Assembly (NCBI GenBank): GCA_900545715.1
Contig: URAJ01000060.1
Span: 1-9,747, forward strand
Length of the DNA stretch: 9,747 nucleotides
Source: an uncultured Opitutales bacterium
GTDB taxonomy: Bacteria; Verrucomicrobiota; Verrucomicrobiia; Opitutales; Intestinicryptomonadaceae
Direction of reading: 5' to 3'
A program made the translations under genes and the position numbers. The notes below the pieces were generated by a model. The model made no database searches. It was not told where the DNA came from and worked only from the letters and a program-made list of their open reading frames with translations. Each line of letters opens with the position of its first letter. Within the stretch, counting starts at the first letter, position 1. Below, piece by piece: positions 1 through 5,875 of this stretch.

Positions 1-1
1 T

Positions 2-237
2 AAAGAAAACCCTGCGATAGAGCTTGCGTACGAATTTAAAGAGAAGCTATGCGAGTTGCTAAACAAGAAGAGTCAGACGGCAAAGCAATGCAAGAATAAC
101 ATAAGTAAGTTAAAGGAAATGATGAAGATAATGAAATACGAAGCGCCGACAGAGTTTGGGAAATTGGCGGAAACAATAAGCTGTATCGCATCGCGGGGTT
201 TGAGGAAATAAATCGAACGTTTGAGGAATTTCACTAA
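2..237 (+). pseudogene. C-terminal remnant of a transposase, possibly ISL3 family
   Basis: An open frame enters from the left edge and runs from base 2 to a stop at 209-211 (69 residues). It contains ELAYEFKEKL near the start and EFGKLAETIS further on. In ISL3-family transposases the region between the catalytic core and the C-terminus has the pattern L..AY.lKE.l, a spacer, then f.kla.Ti, which this resembles. The overlapping frame ending at 235-237 reads GGNNKLYRIAGFEEINRTF, which resembles the final ISL3 motif EG.NNkIK..kR.A.GF. The roughly 30 residues that normally separate the two motifs are absent and the frames differ, so I read this as a deleted, frameshifted relic. The family call rests on remembered motif patterns only. 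No terminal inverted repeat or target duplication could be identified because the element starts outside the window. It is convergent with the tail operon. Confidence 0.4.
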
Positions 238-260
238 AAAGAATCTGCATTATCAATGCA
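236..260 (-). terminator. Possible intrinsic terminator of the tail operon
   Basis: On the minus strand, TGCATT, a three-base loop and AATGCA form a perfect 6-bp stem (246-260), followed after three bases by a TTCTTTTT tract (243-236). It lies 46 bases downstream of the stop of the last tail gene, where an operon terminator is expected. The stem is AT-rich and short, so efficiency is uncertain. Two further palindromes lie just upstream. Confidence 0.45.
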
Positions 261-293
261 AGTGGTTTGCAAAGAGTTTGCACTCGACGTGCA
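246..293. repeat. Three adjacent short palindromes built on TGCA
   Basis: Three perfect inverted repeats lie within 48 bases: TGCATT/AATGCA (246-251 and 255-260, 3-base loop), TGCAAA/TTTGCA (268-273 and 277-282, 3-base loop) and TGCAC/GTGCA (279-283 and 289-293, 5-base loop). The last two overlap by four bases, so they are alternative rather than simultaneous structures. They lie in the gap between the end of the tail operon and the transposase relic. They could be a composite terminator, the end of the mobile element, or a protein-binding site; the sequence alone does not decide. The gap 238-305 shows nothing else. Confidence 0.4.
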
Positions 294-305
294 TTTACAT
301 AGCAA

Positions 306-1310
306 TTATTTAGCCCTGGTAAAAAAGTCTTCGCGCAACCATAGCCCTTTATAAACCTCAGTTATATTTGTCGGACTTGGCCTTATGTCGTCGCCGCTAT
401 TTATCATGTTTATATATTCGTTATAAGTCGGTGTAGTACCGGAATCAATTTGCGGAGATTCAAGCCCTGTAGCGGGAAATTTTGGGAAAAATCGTTCGCT
501 TGGCGTTGGCATTTCAGTGTAAAAAGACGATTCCTTGCGCACTGTCACCTGCAAGGATCGCTCGCTAAATTTGCGCGTCGGAGACTTAATCCAATAATAG
601 ACGTGATCATTATTCCTTTGGTCGAAAACTACATCCCTTGCTGTCCATGTAAGACCGCTATATGGGTTTGTAAAGCTCGAGGCCTTTGCCCAAACCATAT
701 TGCCTTCTCTCCTACTAACAGTCAGCATACTTGTTCGGCATGGATTGTATCTTGTAGCCCCCCAATTTTGTTCCGGTCTATCTATGTAAAATTCATCGCC
801 GAGCGCAAAATCTGCAGACACAAAACCGATTTCATCGAGCCCACACAGGTATGATACTTCACTGCACAAGTATTTTTTTGAAAAGTTATAATCAAAATTA
901 ACAAGCAGAGGAAAGTTTACGACTTCTGTCGAATATTTTGTAAACACAGTTGCCGAACCTGCCGTTTGGGGCGCATAAACGTAAAGCTCTGTCACATGAT
1001 ATATATCTCCAAAATTAGACGTCGAAAGGTCTATATTTTCGTCGGCCAAAAAATAGCCGCGGGACTTTATCAATGCAAGTTCTTCAGCAGATACGTCCCT
1101 GAATATCCGTTCCCCGCCGCCGGAATCGTCGTAGTGATGAACATCAGTATCGAGCGCGCGACCTATGCGGGACGCAAACGCTTCACGCATTATCCAATAG
1201 TCTAGCTCTATAAAATACTCCGCGCTATTATTGAACTCTTTAAAGTAAAAGTTGCGGCGAAAAGTGTCGTCGTAGCATGGCGAATTAAAATCATTGGCTG
1301 GGTCGAGCAT
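306..1310 (-). CDS. Unrecognised tail protein, first gene after the tape measure
   Basis: This 334-residue protein has no signal peptide or membrane span. It is rich in aromatic residues (many FY, YY and W) and looks like a folded, mostly beta protein. Its start codon overlaps the tape measure stop by one base (TAATG), with an AAGGA-like site inside the last tape measure codons, so the two are translationally coupled. Position directly after the tape measure is where siphophages encode the distal tail or tail-tip protein, so a role at the tail tip or baseplate is inferred. The last 45 residues (PTYNEYINMINSG, then ITEVYKGLWLRE) resemble a short C-terminal segment, G..I....i..y.G.w.R, that I associate with phage baseplate-type proteins, but I cannot name a family. 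Cysteines are clustered around residues 148-156 (YLCSEVSYLCG). It is the last gene of the operon. Confidence 0.75.
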   Translation of the reverse strand: MLDPANDFNSPCYDDTFRRNFYFKEFNNSAEYFIELDYWIMREAFASRIGRALDTDVHHYDDSGGGERIFRDVSAEELALIKSRGYFLADENIDLSTSNFGDIYHVTELYVYAPQTAGSATVFTKYSTEVVNFPLLVNFDYNFSKKYLCSEVSYLCGLDEIGFVSADFALGDEFYIDRPEQNWGATRYNPCRTSMLTVSRREGNMVWAKASSFTNPYSGLTWTARDVVFDQRNNDHVYYWIKSPTRKFSERSLQVTVRKESSFYTEMPTPSERFFPKFPATGLESPQIDSGTTPTYNEYINMINSGDDIRPSPTNITEVYKGLWLREDFFTRAK

Positions 1311-4300
1311 TATTTATTCCTTTTTTCGGCGAGCGCTGTCACCGTAGTTTTTAAGCTTTTAATGTCTTCACAAAGAGTCCTTACAGACGCCGCGATATCC
1401 CCAAGGGACTGAGCGGAATTATTTTCAGTTGTCTCCTCGGATTTAACGCCCATTGAATCGAGTTTATTGTTTAATGTGGGAAGCGCGGCCTTTTTTTTAA
1501 GCGATGTCTCCGCAGGTTTTAATGTTTGGCGGGTGCGAAAATCATTTGATGTGCTTTTCGAAGCGTCATTGACGGCGCCTCCCACATTGGGAGTTGCTGT
1601 TTTAGGAGGATTGTTGTCTTTAAAGACAACCCCGTTGGCCATTGCCCACGAACGTTCTTCTATATTGTCAAGTATGCTTACCGACTGCGAGCTATACGCA
1701 CTGCTTGACGGCTGTTTTTTTCCATTGGATTGTTTAGATTCCTGGGCTTGCTTTTGTTTTCGGAAATCAGTCCAAGATATCCCGCTTCGAGAGCCGCCTG
1801 CCGCTTTCCATTCATCATAATATCCTGCCGACTTCTCCGAAACAGTTGCGGGACGACCGTCTTCTTTGCCGCCGGTTTTCGGCGGCGACGACGTACGTAG
1901 CGAGCTTGCAGCAGTAGATCCCGTCCCCGGCGTGCGCGCGTCGCCTGCTGCAGATTTATTTTGCTGCTGCTCGCGGTAGGCATTAGTTTGGCGCATTGTC
2001 TCGGCAAGGCTTTTCTTTTGTTCTTCGCTAAGGCCTTTCATGCCGCTTAGAGTGCGCTTTATAGACCGCTCGTCTTCGAGACTCTGAGCTTCGGCAAGCT
2101 TTCCTTCCGCCTTGAGCTGCTCAATTTTATTTGTTAGCAGTATATCTTCAATTTTGGCTTGCGCGTCCTTTGCCAAGTTCTGGCGTTCAACCTCGTCCGT
2201 TATGGATTTTTCAAGCTCGCACTTTTCGCGCGCCTTTTCGTTGGCGGAGGCTTGCAAGCGTTCGAGCTCGTCGCGGCTCATACCCTCCTTGCGCGTGGAT
2301 TCAAATATTTCCGCCGCAGTCTGGGCTATTTTCAATTTCAACTCGAGTTCCTTTGCCCCCGCCTCGTTGCCCGACGCCCGCGCGCGCAATATCTCCACTT
2401 CTATGTCCCGCTGCGCCGCTTTGTTTTTCTCAATTTCGCCGTTTAGCCACTTTTCAGAATCGGCCTTTTGCTTTTCAAATTCGAGCGTCGCGTTGGCATA
2501 GCGCGCCGCGTCCGCCTGTATGCGGTTCAAGTCCTCCGCTGTTTTGATTTCCGACTTCCGCGCAGATATGTACGCCGTTATTATGTCGAGCCGCTTCCGT
2601 TGGATTTTCACCCCTTCAAGCTCCGTTTCAAGCGACTTGGCCTCCGCCGCGTTCCCGCGCAGGCGCGCGCCCGCAAGCCGCGCCTCAAGGTCGTTTTGCT
2701 TGTTGAGCTCCGCCGTCTTCAACGCGGCGTACTTCGACGTCGCCAGAGCCGTTTCCTGCTCGATTTCCTTCTTGCCAAGCTCGAGCAATTCCAGCCGCGC
2801 GCGCCGCAAACGTTCCGCCTTCGCCACCCGCTCGGAATCCGCGATTTTTCCGCCGTCAAAAGCCTTTTGAAGTTCGGCGATTTCCTTTTCGGTTCTGGCG
2901 TATCTTTCCCGCGTCACCTTCAACGCCTCCGTCGCAGACTGCGCCGCCCGCATCTCTTCCGCGCTCTTGGCAAGGATTTCCTCCGACGCCGCAACCGCCG
3001 CAGCGTGGCGTTTCGCGGCAAGAGCGTCCAATTCCTTTACGTTGGCCGCCGCCTTTTGCCGTTCTTCAAGCTTTTCAATCTTGGCGCGGTAGTTATCGAT
3101 TTCCGCCTGCTCTTCTTTCGAGTAGACTTTGTACATCGCCCCGCCATAGGCTCCGCGCAGCTGGCCGTGGGATTTCCGGTACTCTTCCTCTTCTGCTTTC
3201 AATTTGGCAATCTCGTCGGCCACCTCCGCAGTGCGCTTTTCATTGTCCTCGGCCGATATGCCCCACTGCTTCATGGCGTCGATTTCCGCGTCTATGCCGT
3301 CGCGGTATTCTTTCGACTGTTCGATGTTGGATTCGTACCTCGCCTTTTCCTTCGAATGCAAATGCGACACGAGCAGCGCGAACGCCGAAACCGCCGTCAT
3401 CGCGATTCCGAGAGGATTGGCCTTCAAAGATACATTCAGCGCGTCGCTTGCGGCTTTCGTCCCCGTAATCGCTGCGGAAACCGTTTTAAAAAGCGCCGCC
3501 ACGGACGCGAGCCCGCCTATTCTCGAAAACGCAAACCCCACCGCGAGCGATGTAAGCCCGCCTACGAGAACCTGAATAATTTCGCTATTCTTTGAAAGCC
3601 ACTCGCAAACGGATTTTAACGCGCCAGCGACTTCTACTGCCACCGGCGCAAATGTCTCTCCGGCGACTTCCGCGAGGTCTCCCCAGGCGTTTGCCGCCTG
3701 TTTAAGTTTGCCTGATGTGCTTTCCGCTTCGGCCTTCGCCTGCGCAAAGCCGTCTTTCATCGCTTTCTCTGCGATGGCATATTTTTCCGTTTCAGACTTG
3801 CATTTAGAAAGAGCCGGTATCATTTCATTCAGTTTGTCCGTTTTCCCCTGGACAACTGTTGCCGCCGCGCGCACTGCCTCATTTAGCCCTATGCCAAAAA
3901 CATTAGATAGCCCTATAGCGCCTTTTATGCACAAGTCCATTTGTTCAGACGTCACTCCCATTGCAGTTGCCGTGGATTGCAACGCAAGCACTTCCTCATC
4001 TCCGTAAGTCGTCAATCGCTGCATTTCACCCGCAAGCGATTCGTATATTGGCAGTATTTCGCTAACATTTCCGCCTTGCGACCTTATCGCCGAAGACAGT
4101 TTAAGCACGGCCATCTCCTGCTTTCCAAAAGCCTCTATGGTTGCCGTCGCTAACTTCGGAAGCTTCATCGCGAGGTCGGATATCTGCGCGCCGATATTAT
4201 ACATGGCGCCAGACCAAACCCTATTTACATCTGAAGCTCCTTCAGAAAAACCCTTTAACTTTTGGTTTATTTCGCCAATAGCGTCTTGTATTTTATTGAG

Positions 4301-4354
4301 AGAGTCAAGCTGGGCTTTTACTGCGACTTCAATATTAAATTTTTCGTCTGCCAT
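1310..4354 (-). CDS. Tail tape measure protein
   Basis: This 1014-residue protein sets tail length and lines the tail tube before DNA ejection. The N-terminal 240 residues have the typical tape measure opening (helical, with GKTDKLNEMIPAL and ETFAPVAVEVAGALKSV). Hydrophobic stretches follow at about 262-294 and 312-331, then a long charged coiled coil at about 335-795 rich in Lys, Glu and Ala. Residues 800-890 are a Ser/Gly/Pro/Gln-rich low-complexity linker, and the final 30 residues form another short coil. No peptidase or lysozyme domain is visible. By the usual rule of about 0.15 nm per residue the tail would be near 150 nm. The start ATG has only a weak GGA just upstream. A 233-base gap separates it from the chaperone gene, occupied by an opposite-strand gene. 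The central part is clearly more GC-rich than both ends. Confidence 0.93.
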   Translation of the reverse strand: MADEKFNIEVAVKAQLDSLNKIQDAIGEINQKLKGFSEGASDVNRVWSGAMYNIGAQISDLAMKLPKLATATIEAFGKQEMAVLKLSSAIRSQGGNVSEILPIYESLAGEMQRLTTYGDEEVLALQSTATAMGVTSEQMDLCIKGAIGLSNVFGIGLNEAVRAAATVVQGKTDKLNEMIPALSKCKSETEKYAIAEKAMKDGFAQAKAEAESTSGKLKQAANAWGDLAEVAGETFAPVAVEVAGALKSVCEWLSKNSEIIQVLVGGLTSLAVGFAFSRIGGLASVAALFKTVSAAITGTKAASDALNVSLKANPLGIAMTAVSAFALLVSHLHSKEKARYESNIEQSKEYRDGIDAEIDAMKQWGISAEDNEKRTAEVADEIAKLKAEEEEYRKSHGQLRGAYGGAMYKVYSKEEQAEIDNYRAKIEKLEERQKAAANVKELDALAAKRHAAAVAASEEILAKSAEEMRAAQSATEALKVTRERYARTEKEIAELQKAFDGGKIADSERVAKAERLRRARLELLELGKKEIEQETALATSKYAALKTAELNKQNDLEARLAGARLRGNAAEAKSLETELEGVKIQRKRLDIITAYISARKSEIKTAEDLNRIQADAARYANATLEFEKQKADSEKWLNGEIEKNKAAQRDIEVEILRARASGNEAGAKELELKLKIAQTAAEIFESTRKEGMSRDELERLQASANEKAREKCELEKSITDEVERQNLAKDAQAKIEDILLTNKIEQLKAEGKLAEAQSLEDERSIKRTLSGMKGLSEEQKKSLAETMRQTNAYREQQQNKSAAGDARTPGTGSTAASSLRTSSPPKTGGKEDGRPATVSEKSAGYYDEWKAAGGSRSGISWTDFRKQKQAQESKQSNGKKQPSSSAYSSQSVSILDNIEERSWAMANGVVFKDNNPPKTATPNVGGAVNDASKSTSNDFRTRQTLKPAETSLKKKAALPTLNNKLDSMGVKSEETTENNSAQSLGDIAASVRTLCEDIKSLKTTVTALAEKRNK
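2054..2845 (-). repeat. Degenerate ~90-residue repeats within the tape measure coiled coil
   Basis: Residues 504-767 of the tape measure show a repeated pattern. The motif ARLRGNAAEAKSLETE (563-578) recurs as ARASGNEAGAKELELK (658-673) and LKAEGKLAEAQSLEDE (747-762), spaced 95 and 89 residues. Between them a second motif recurs: SERVAKAERLRRARLELLE near 507, AEDLNRIQADAARYANATLE near 606 and RDELERLQASANEKAREKCE near 694. The repeats are diverged at the DNA level. Tape measure proteins often grow or shrink by duplicating such units, which changes tail length. Confidence 0.55.
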
Positions 4355-4370
4355 ATCCGTACGATTTTTG

Positions 4371-4400
4371 TTGATTTAATAAATTCTTGTGCGATATTCT
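4371..4400 (+). promoter_or_regulatory. Possible sigma70-type promoter for the opposite-strand small gene
   Basis: TTGATT (4371-4376) and TATTCT (4395-4400) are separated by 18 bases, each matching four of six consensus positions. The predicted transcript would begin a few bases before the start codon at 4421. The surrounding stretch is AT-rich, so chance matches are easy; the call rests mainly on the downstream gene and terminator being in the same orientation. Confidence 0.3.
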
Positions 4401-4420
4401 AATTACAGAAAGAAGAGAAT

Positions 4421-4576
4421 ATGACAGAAGAACCGACACTTTTATCGCAAATACTATGCGTCATATTTTGCCTGTTCATAACCGGCGGCTTCATATTATT
4501 TTTGTGCTTGTTGAATTATATTTTCAAGCATGCTAAATGCACTGTCTTTAATGTTTTTGTTCCTCCATCTGAATAG
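4421..4576 (+). CDS. Small single-span membrane protein on the opposite strand (moron-like)
   Basis: This 51-codon ORF encodes MTEEPTLLSQ, then a continuous hydrophobic stretch at about residues 7-35 (ILCVIFCLFITGGFILFLCL inside it), then KHAK and a short polar tail. Acidic residues before the span and basic ones after predict an inner-membrane protein with its C-terminus in the cytoplasm. There are four cysteines (13, 17, 29, 40). The ATG follows a purine-rich AGAAGAG segment. It is the only plus-strand gene in the tail block and fills the gap between the chaperone and tape measure genes. A possible promoter precedes it, and a hairpin with T-tract starts 26 bases after its stop. That layout defines a phage moron. 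From memory, HK97 gp15, a membrane superinfection-exclusion protein, is encoded at the equivalent position. No sequence similarity is claimed; function is inferred from place and topology. The antisense strand has no ORF longer than about 32 codons here. Confidence 0.6.
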   Translation: MTEEPTLLSQILCVIFCLFITGGFILFLCLLNYIFKHAKCTVFNVFVPPSE

Positions 4577-4587
4577 AAACTTCTCTT

Positions 4588-4896
4588 TCACATCTGTACC
4601 TCCCTCAATTCGCGGTTAAGCCGGTTGAGGGATTTTTCGTCTATGAGGGCGGCCTTTGCGTCGAATATTGCGAGCTTGTCGAGTGCGCGTTTGCGCTCTA
4701 TTGCGCGGGCGACAAACTTTAATCTAAGCGGCGGCAAGTCCAATACATCTTCCCATGTCATGCCGGTGCTTGCGCAGATCCACCCTACGAATTTGCAGAG
4801 GTCTCTCCATCGGTCTTCGCTTCCTCCGGAAGGGCTATCCCGTACGCTTGGGCTTTCATTCGGACGGCCTTCCCCTTCCGTTTCAGCCACTCCGAA
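4588..4896 (-). CDS. Tail assembly chaperone, frameshift extension (GT-type T domain)
   Basis: This second frame is open from just after a TGA near 4928 down to a TGA at 4588-4590 and overlaps the upstream chaperone frame, offset by exactly -1. Entering at the CCCTTTT heptamer adds 102 residues to the first 86 of the upstream protein, giving a 188-residue fusion encoded by 4588-5153. The appended part starts with a polar linker (AETEGEGRPNESPSVRDS) and then a helical domain, DLCKFVGWICASTGMTWEDV followed by LPPLRLKFVARAIERKR, the type of small helical T domain that binds the tape measure in lambda-like gpGT. A GTG at 4890 could be read as a start but has no usable ribosome binding site, so independent translation is unlikely. 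The gene lies directly upstream of the tape measure, as expected. Confidence 0.75.
   Translation of the reverse strand, partial: FGVAETEGEGRPNESPSVRDSPSGGSEDRWRDLCKFVGWICASTGMTWEDVLDLPPLRLKFVARAIERKRALDKLAIFDAKAALIDEKSLNRLNRELREVQM
4602..4637 (+). terminator. Intrinsic terminator for the opposite-strand small gene
   Basis: On the plus strand CCCTCAA (4602-4608) pairs perfectly with TTGAGGG (4625-4631) across a 16-base loop that can itself form a CGG/CCG mini-stem. The stem is followed by ATTTTT (4632-4637). It begins 26 bases after the stop of the small plus-strand gene. The same bases encode the C-terminus of the chaperone fusion on the other strand (LNRLNREL), so the terminator is embedded in a coding region. 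On the minus strand no T-tract follows the stem. Confidence 0.5.
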
Positions 4897-5153
4897 AAAG
4901 GGTTGAAATTGAGTTCGTGCGCTTTGTCAAAGAGCTTGCCGGAATCATCGGCGGACAGCATATCGACTTCTTCGGGTGTTAACTCTGTGCAGAGTTCTAT
5001 AATTTCCGGTTCAAGCGATATCAGCGCCGCGTATTCGGCGAGCTTGCGCACAGGAAGGCATTTTACCTTCACCTTCTTTTTGCCATTCACTGGCCTTGAA
5101 AGTTCCACTTCCTCGTATCCGAGGAACGTCGCCATATTGTTTTCGTTTTCCAT
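4785..5153 (-). CDS. Tail assembly chaperone (G-type, unshifted product)
   Basis: This 122-residue protein is acidic overall and predicted mixed alpha/beta: an N-terminal GYEEVELSRPVNGKKKVKVK segment, then CLPVRKLAEYAALISLEPEI and LCTELTPEEVDMLSADD. The strand-then-helix layout with a target-sequence-like opening (V.L......VKVK.L..rk...y) is common to siphophage tail assembly chaperones that keep the tape measure soluble during tail assembly. Its place between the tail-tube genes and the tape measure, and its overlap with a -1 frame, support the call more than the sequence itself. No good ribosome binding site is visible: the ATG follows an A-tract right after a strong hairpin. ATG codon 7 (NMATFLGY) is an alternative start. 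A 49-base gap separates it from the upstream secreted-protein gene. Confidence 0.75.
   Translation of the reverse strand: MENENNMATFLGYEEVELSRPVNGKKKVKVKCLPVRKLAEYAALISLEPEIIELCTELTPEEVDMLSADDSGKLFDKAHELNFNPFSEWLKRKGKAVRMKAQAYGIALPEEAKTDGETSANS
4896..4902 (-). promoter_or_regulatory. Programmed -1 ribosomal frameshift site, C CCT TTT
   Basis: The minus-strand heptamer CCCTTTT sits with zero-frame codons AAC|CCT|TTT, matching the X XXY YYZ rule. It spans codons 85-86 of the chaperone frame, and a slip by one base leads into the 102-residue T frame. It is the only heptamer of this type I find in the stretch where both frames are open. A TTCGGA/TCCGAA stem (4896-4891 with 4864-4859) could form just downstream, but it touches the slippery site and its role is uncertain. 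Confidence 0.65.
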
Positions 5154-5165
5154 ATTTTTTTAAGC

Positions 5166-5195
5166 GCTTCGGAGGTATTCCCTCCGAAGCTTTTT
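5166..5195 (+). terminator. Perfect 10-bp hairpin with T-tract, pointing against the operon
   Basis: GCTTCGGAGG (5166-5175) pairs perfectly with CCTCCGAAGC (5181-5190) around a 5-base loop, and TTTTT follows on the plus strand (5191-5195). This is a textbook rho-independent terminator for plus-strand transcription. The operon runs the other way; on the minus strand the stem is followed by GCTTAAAAAAAT and should not terminate well. It sits in the 49-base gap between the last secreted-protein gene and the chaperone gene. It may stop antisense transcription, act as an mRNA processing or stability element, or mark the edge of an inserted cassette. Confidence 0.6.
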
Positions 5196-5202
5196 GTTGT
5201 GG

Positions 5203-5874
5203 TTATTTCGCAAGTTTTGCGTCAAGCAGGCGCGCCGTGAGAGCTTTTGAGAGGCCTTGCACTTGTTTTAGAGTGGACTCTTTGTCGCCGCGCAAAAGCA
5301 AAGATGTCTCAATTTTATTGCAAATTTCCTTGGCCTTTGAGACGTCAGACATTGCGAGCAGGTTGTTTGCAAAAAACCTAAATACTTCTCCGTTGTCCCA
5401 ATAGAAGCCGCTATATGCCTCGACAGGCGCAGTCTCAAAGTAGGAGAAGTCTTTTGCGGCATAGGCAGCGGACGATATTTGCGGTTGGGTCATCTTGTTG
5501 CCTTCAACAACCCAGCCTCCGGCTTTGAGCTCGTCGTAAAAAGTGGGGTTGTCGGCAATCTTTGCGCGCGCCCACGTTTCGGCGTGCAGACAGCAGAGAA
5601 CCCAGTCGCTCCCCGTGAGTTCCTGCCCCGCGCAGTAAGCGATTGAGAAAATGCGCCTGTCCAATATATAGTCGGATTTCTTGGCGTCGGCAGTCGTTTT
5701 ATAGGAATCCCACGCGGCTTTAATGTCGGCGGAATTGGCGTTCATAAAGGCGACGGTTTCCGACCAGCCTTTCTTGTATTCAACTTCGAACTCGGTTCTG
5801 AGTTCGGTTATGTTCTTTGCAAATGCGCCTGCGGCTATCGCGAGCGCCGATATTATGGATATTATTTTTTTCAT
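5203..5874 (-). CDS. Secreted protein of unknown function (223 residues)
   Basis: A clear signal peptide opens the protein: MKKII, a hydrophobic core ISALAIAAG, and a likely cleavage after AFA at residue 19. The mature part of about 204 residues is predicted largely helical, with many Ala, Lys and aromatic residues (GWSETVAFMNANSADIKAAW, FYWDNGEVFRFFANNLL). It has four cysteines: one in IAYCAG, an adjacent pair in VLCCLH, and one in EICNK, so one or two disulphides are possible in the periplasm. I recognise no family or catalytic motif. The ATG begins two bases after the stop of the 93-residue gene and has no visible Shine-Dalgarno, suggesting coupled translation. It is the third of three consecutive signal-peptide genes inside the tail operon; such proteins are not part of known tail machinery and are plausibly lysogenic-conversion or envelope-acting factors. 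Confidence 0.75.
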   Translation of the reverse strand: MKKIISIISALAIAAGAFAKNITELRTEFEVEYKKGWSETVAFMNANSADIKAAWDSYKTTADAKKSDYILDRRIFSIAYCAGQELTGSDWVLCCLHAETWARAKIADNPTFYDELKAGGWVVEGNKMTQPQISSAAYAAKDFSYFETAPVEAYSGFYWDNGEVFRFFANNLLAMSDVSKAKEICNKIETSLLLRGDKESTLKQVQGLSKALTARLLDAKLAK

Positions 5875-5875
5875 A

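Noticed and set aside
250..1080. A 14-base match TTATCAATGCAAGT at 250-263 and 1067-1080
   Set aside because: One copy is inside a coding region and one in the operon-end gap, with no flanking extension. One such match in a window of this size is not unlikely by chance, so no insertion or duplication is inferred.
1678..2007. 109-codon minus-strand frame inside the tape measure
   Set aside because: It overlaps the low-complexity linker of the tape measure in another frame and is Arg-rich; no RBS-supported start.
2468..3595. 375-codon plus-strand open frame, the longest on that strand
   Set aside because: It lies entirely opposite the tape measure coiled coil. Its translation is an Arg/Phe/Leu-rich string typical of a frame opposite GC-rich Lys/Glu/Ala codons, with no domain pattern.
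4588..4890. Independent gene starting at the GTG at 4890
   Set aside because: No Shine-Dalgarno at usable distance, the frame is open well upstream, and a correct-register slippery heptamer sits just before it, so a frameshift product is the better reading.
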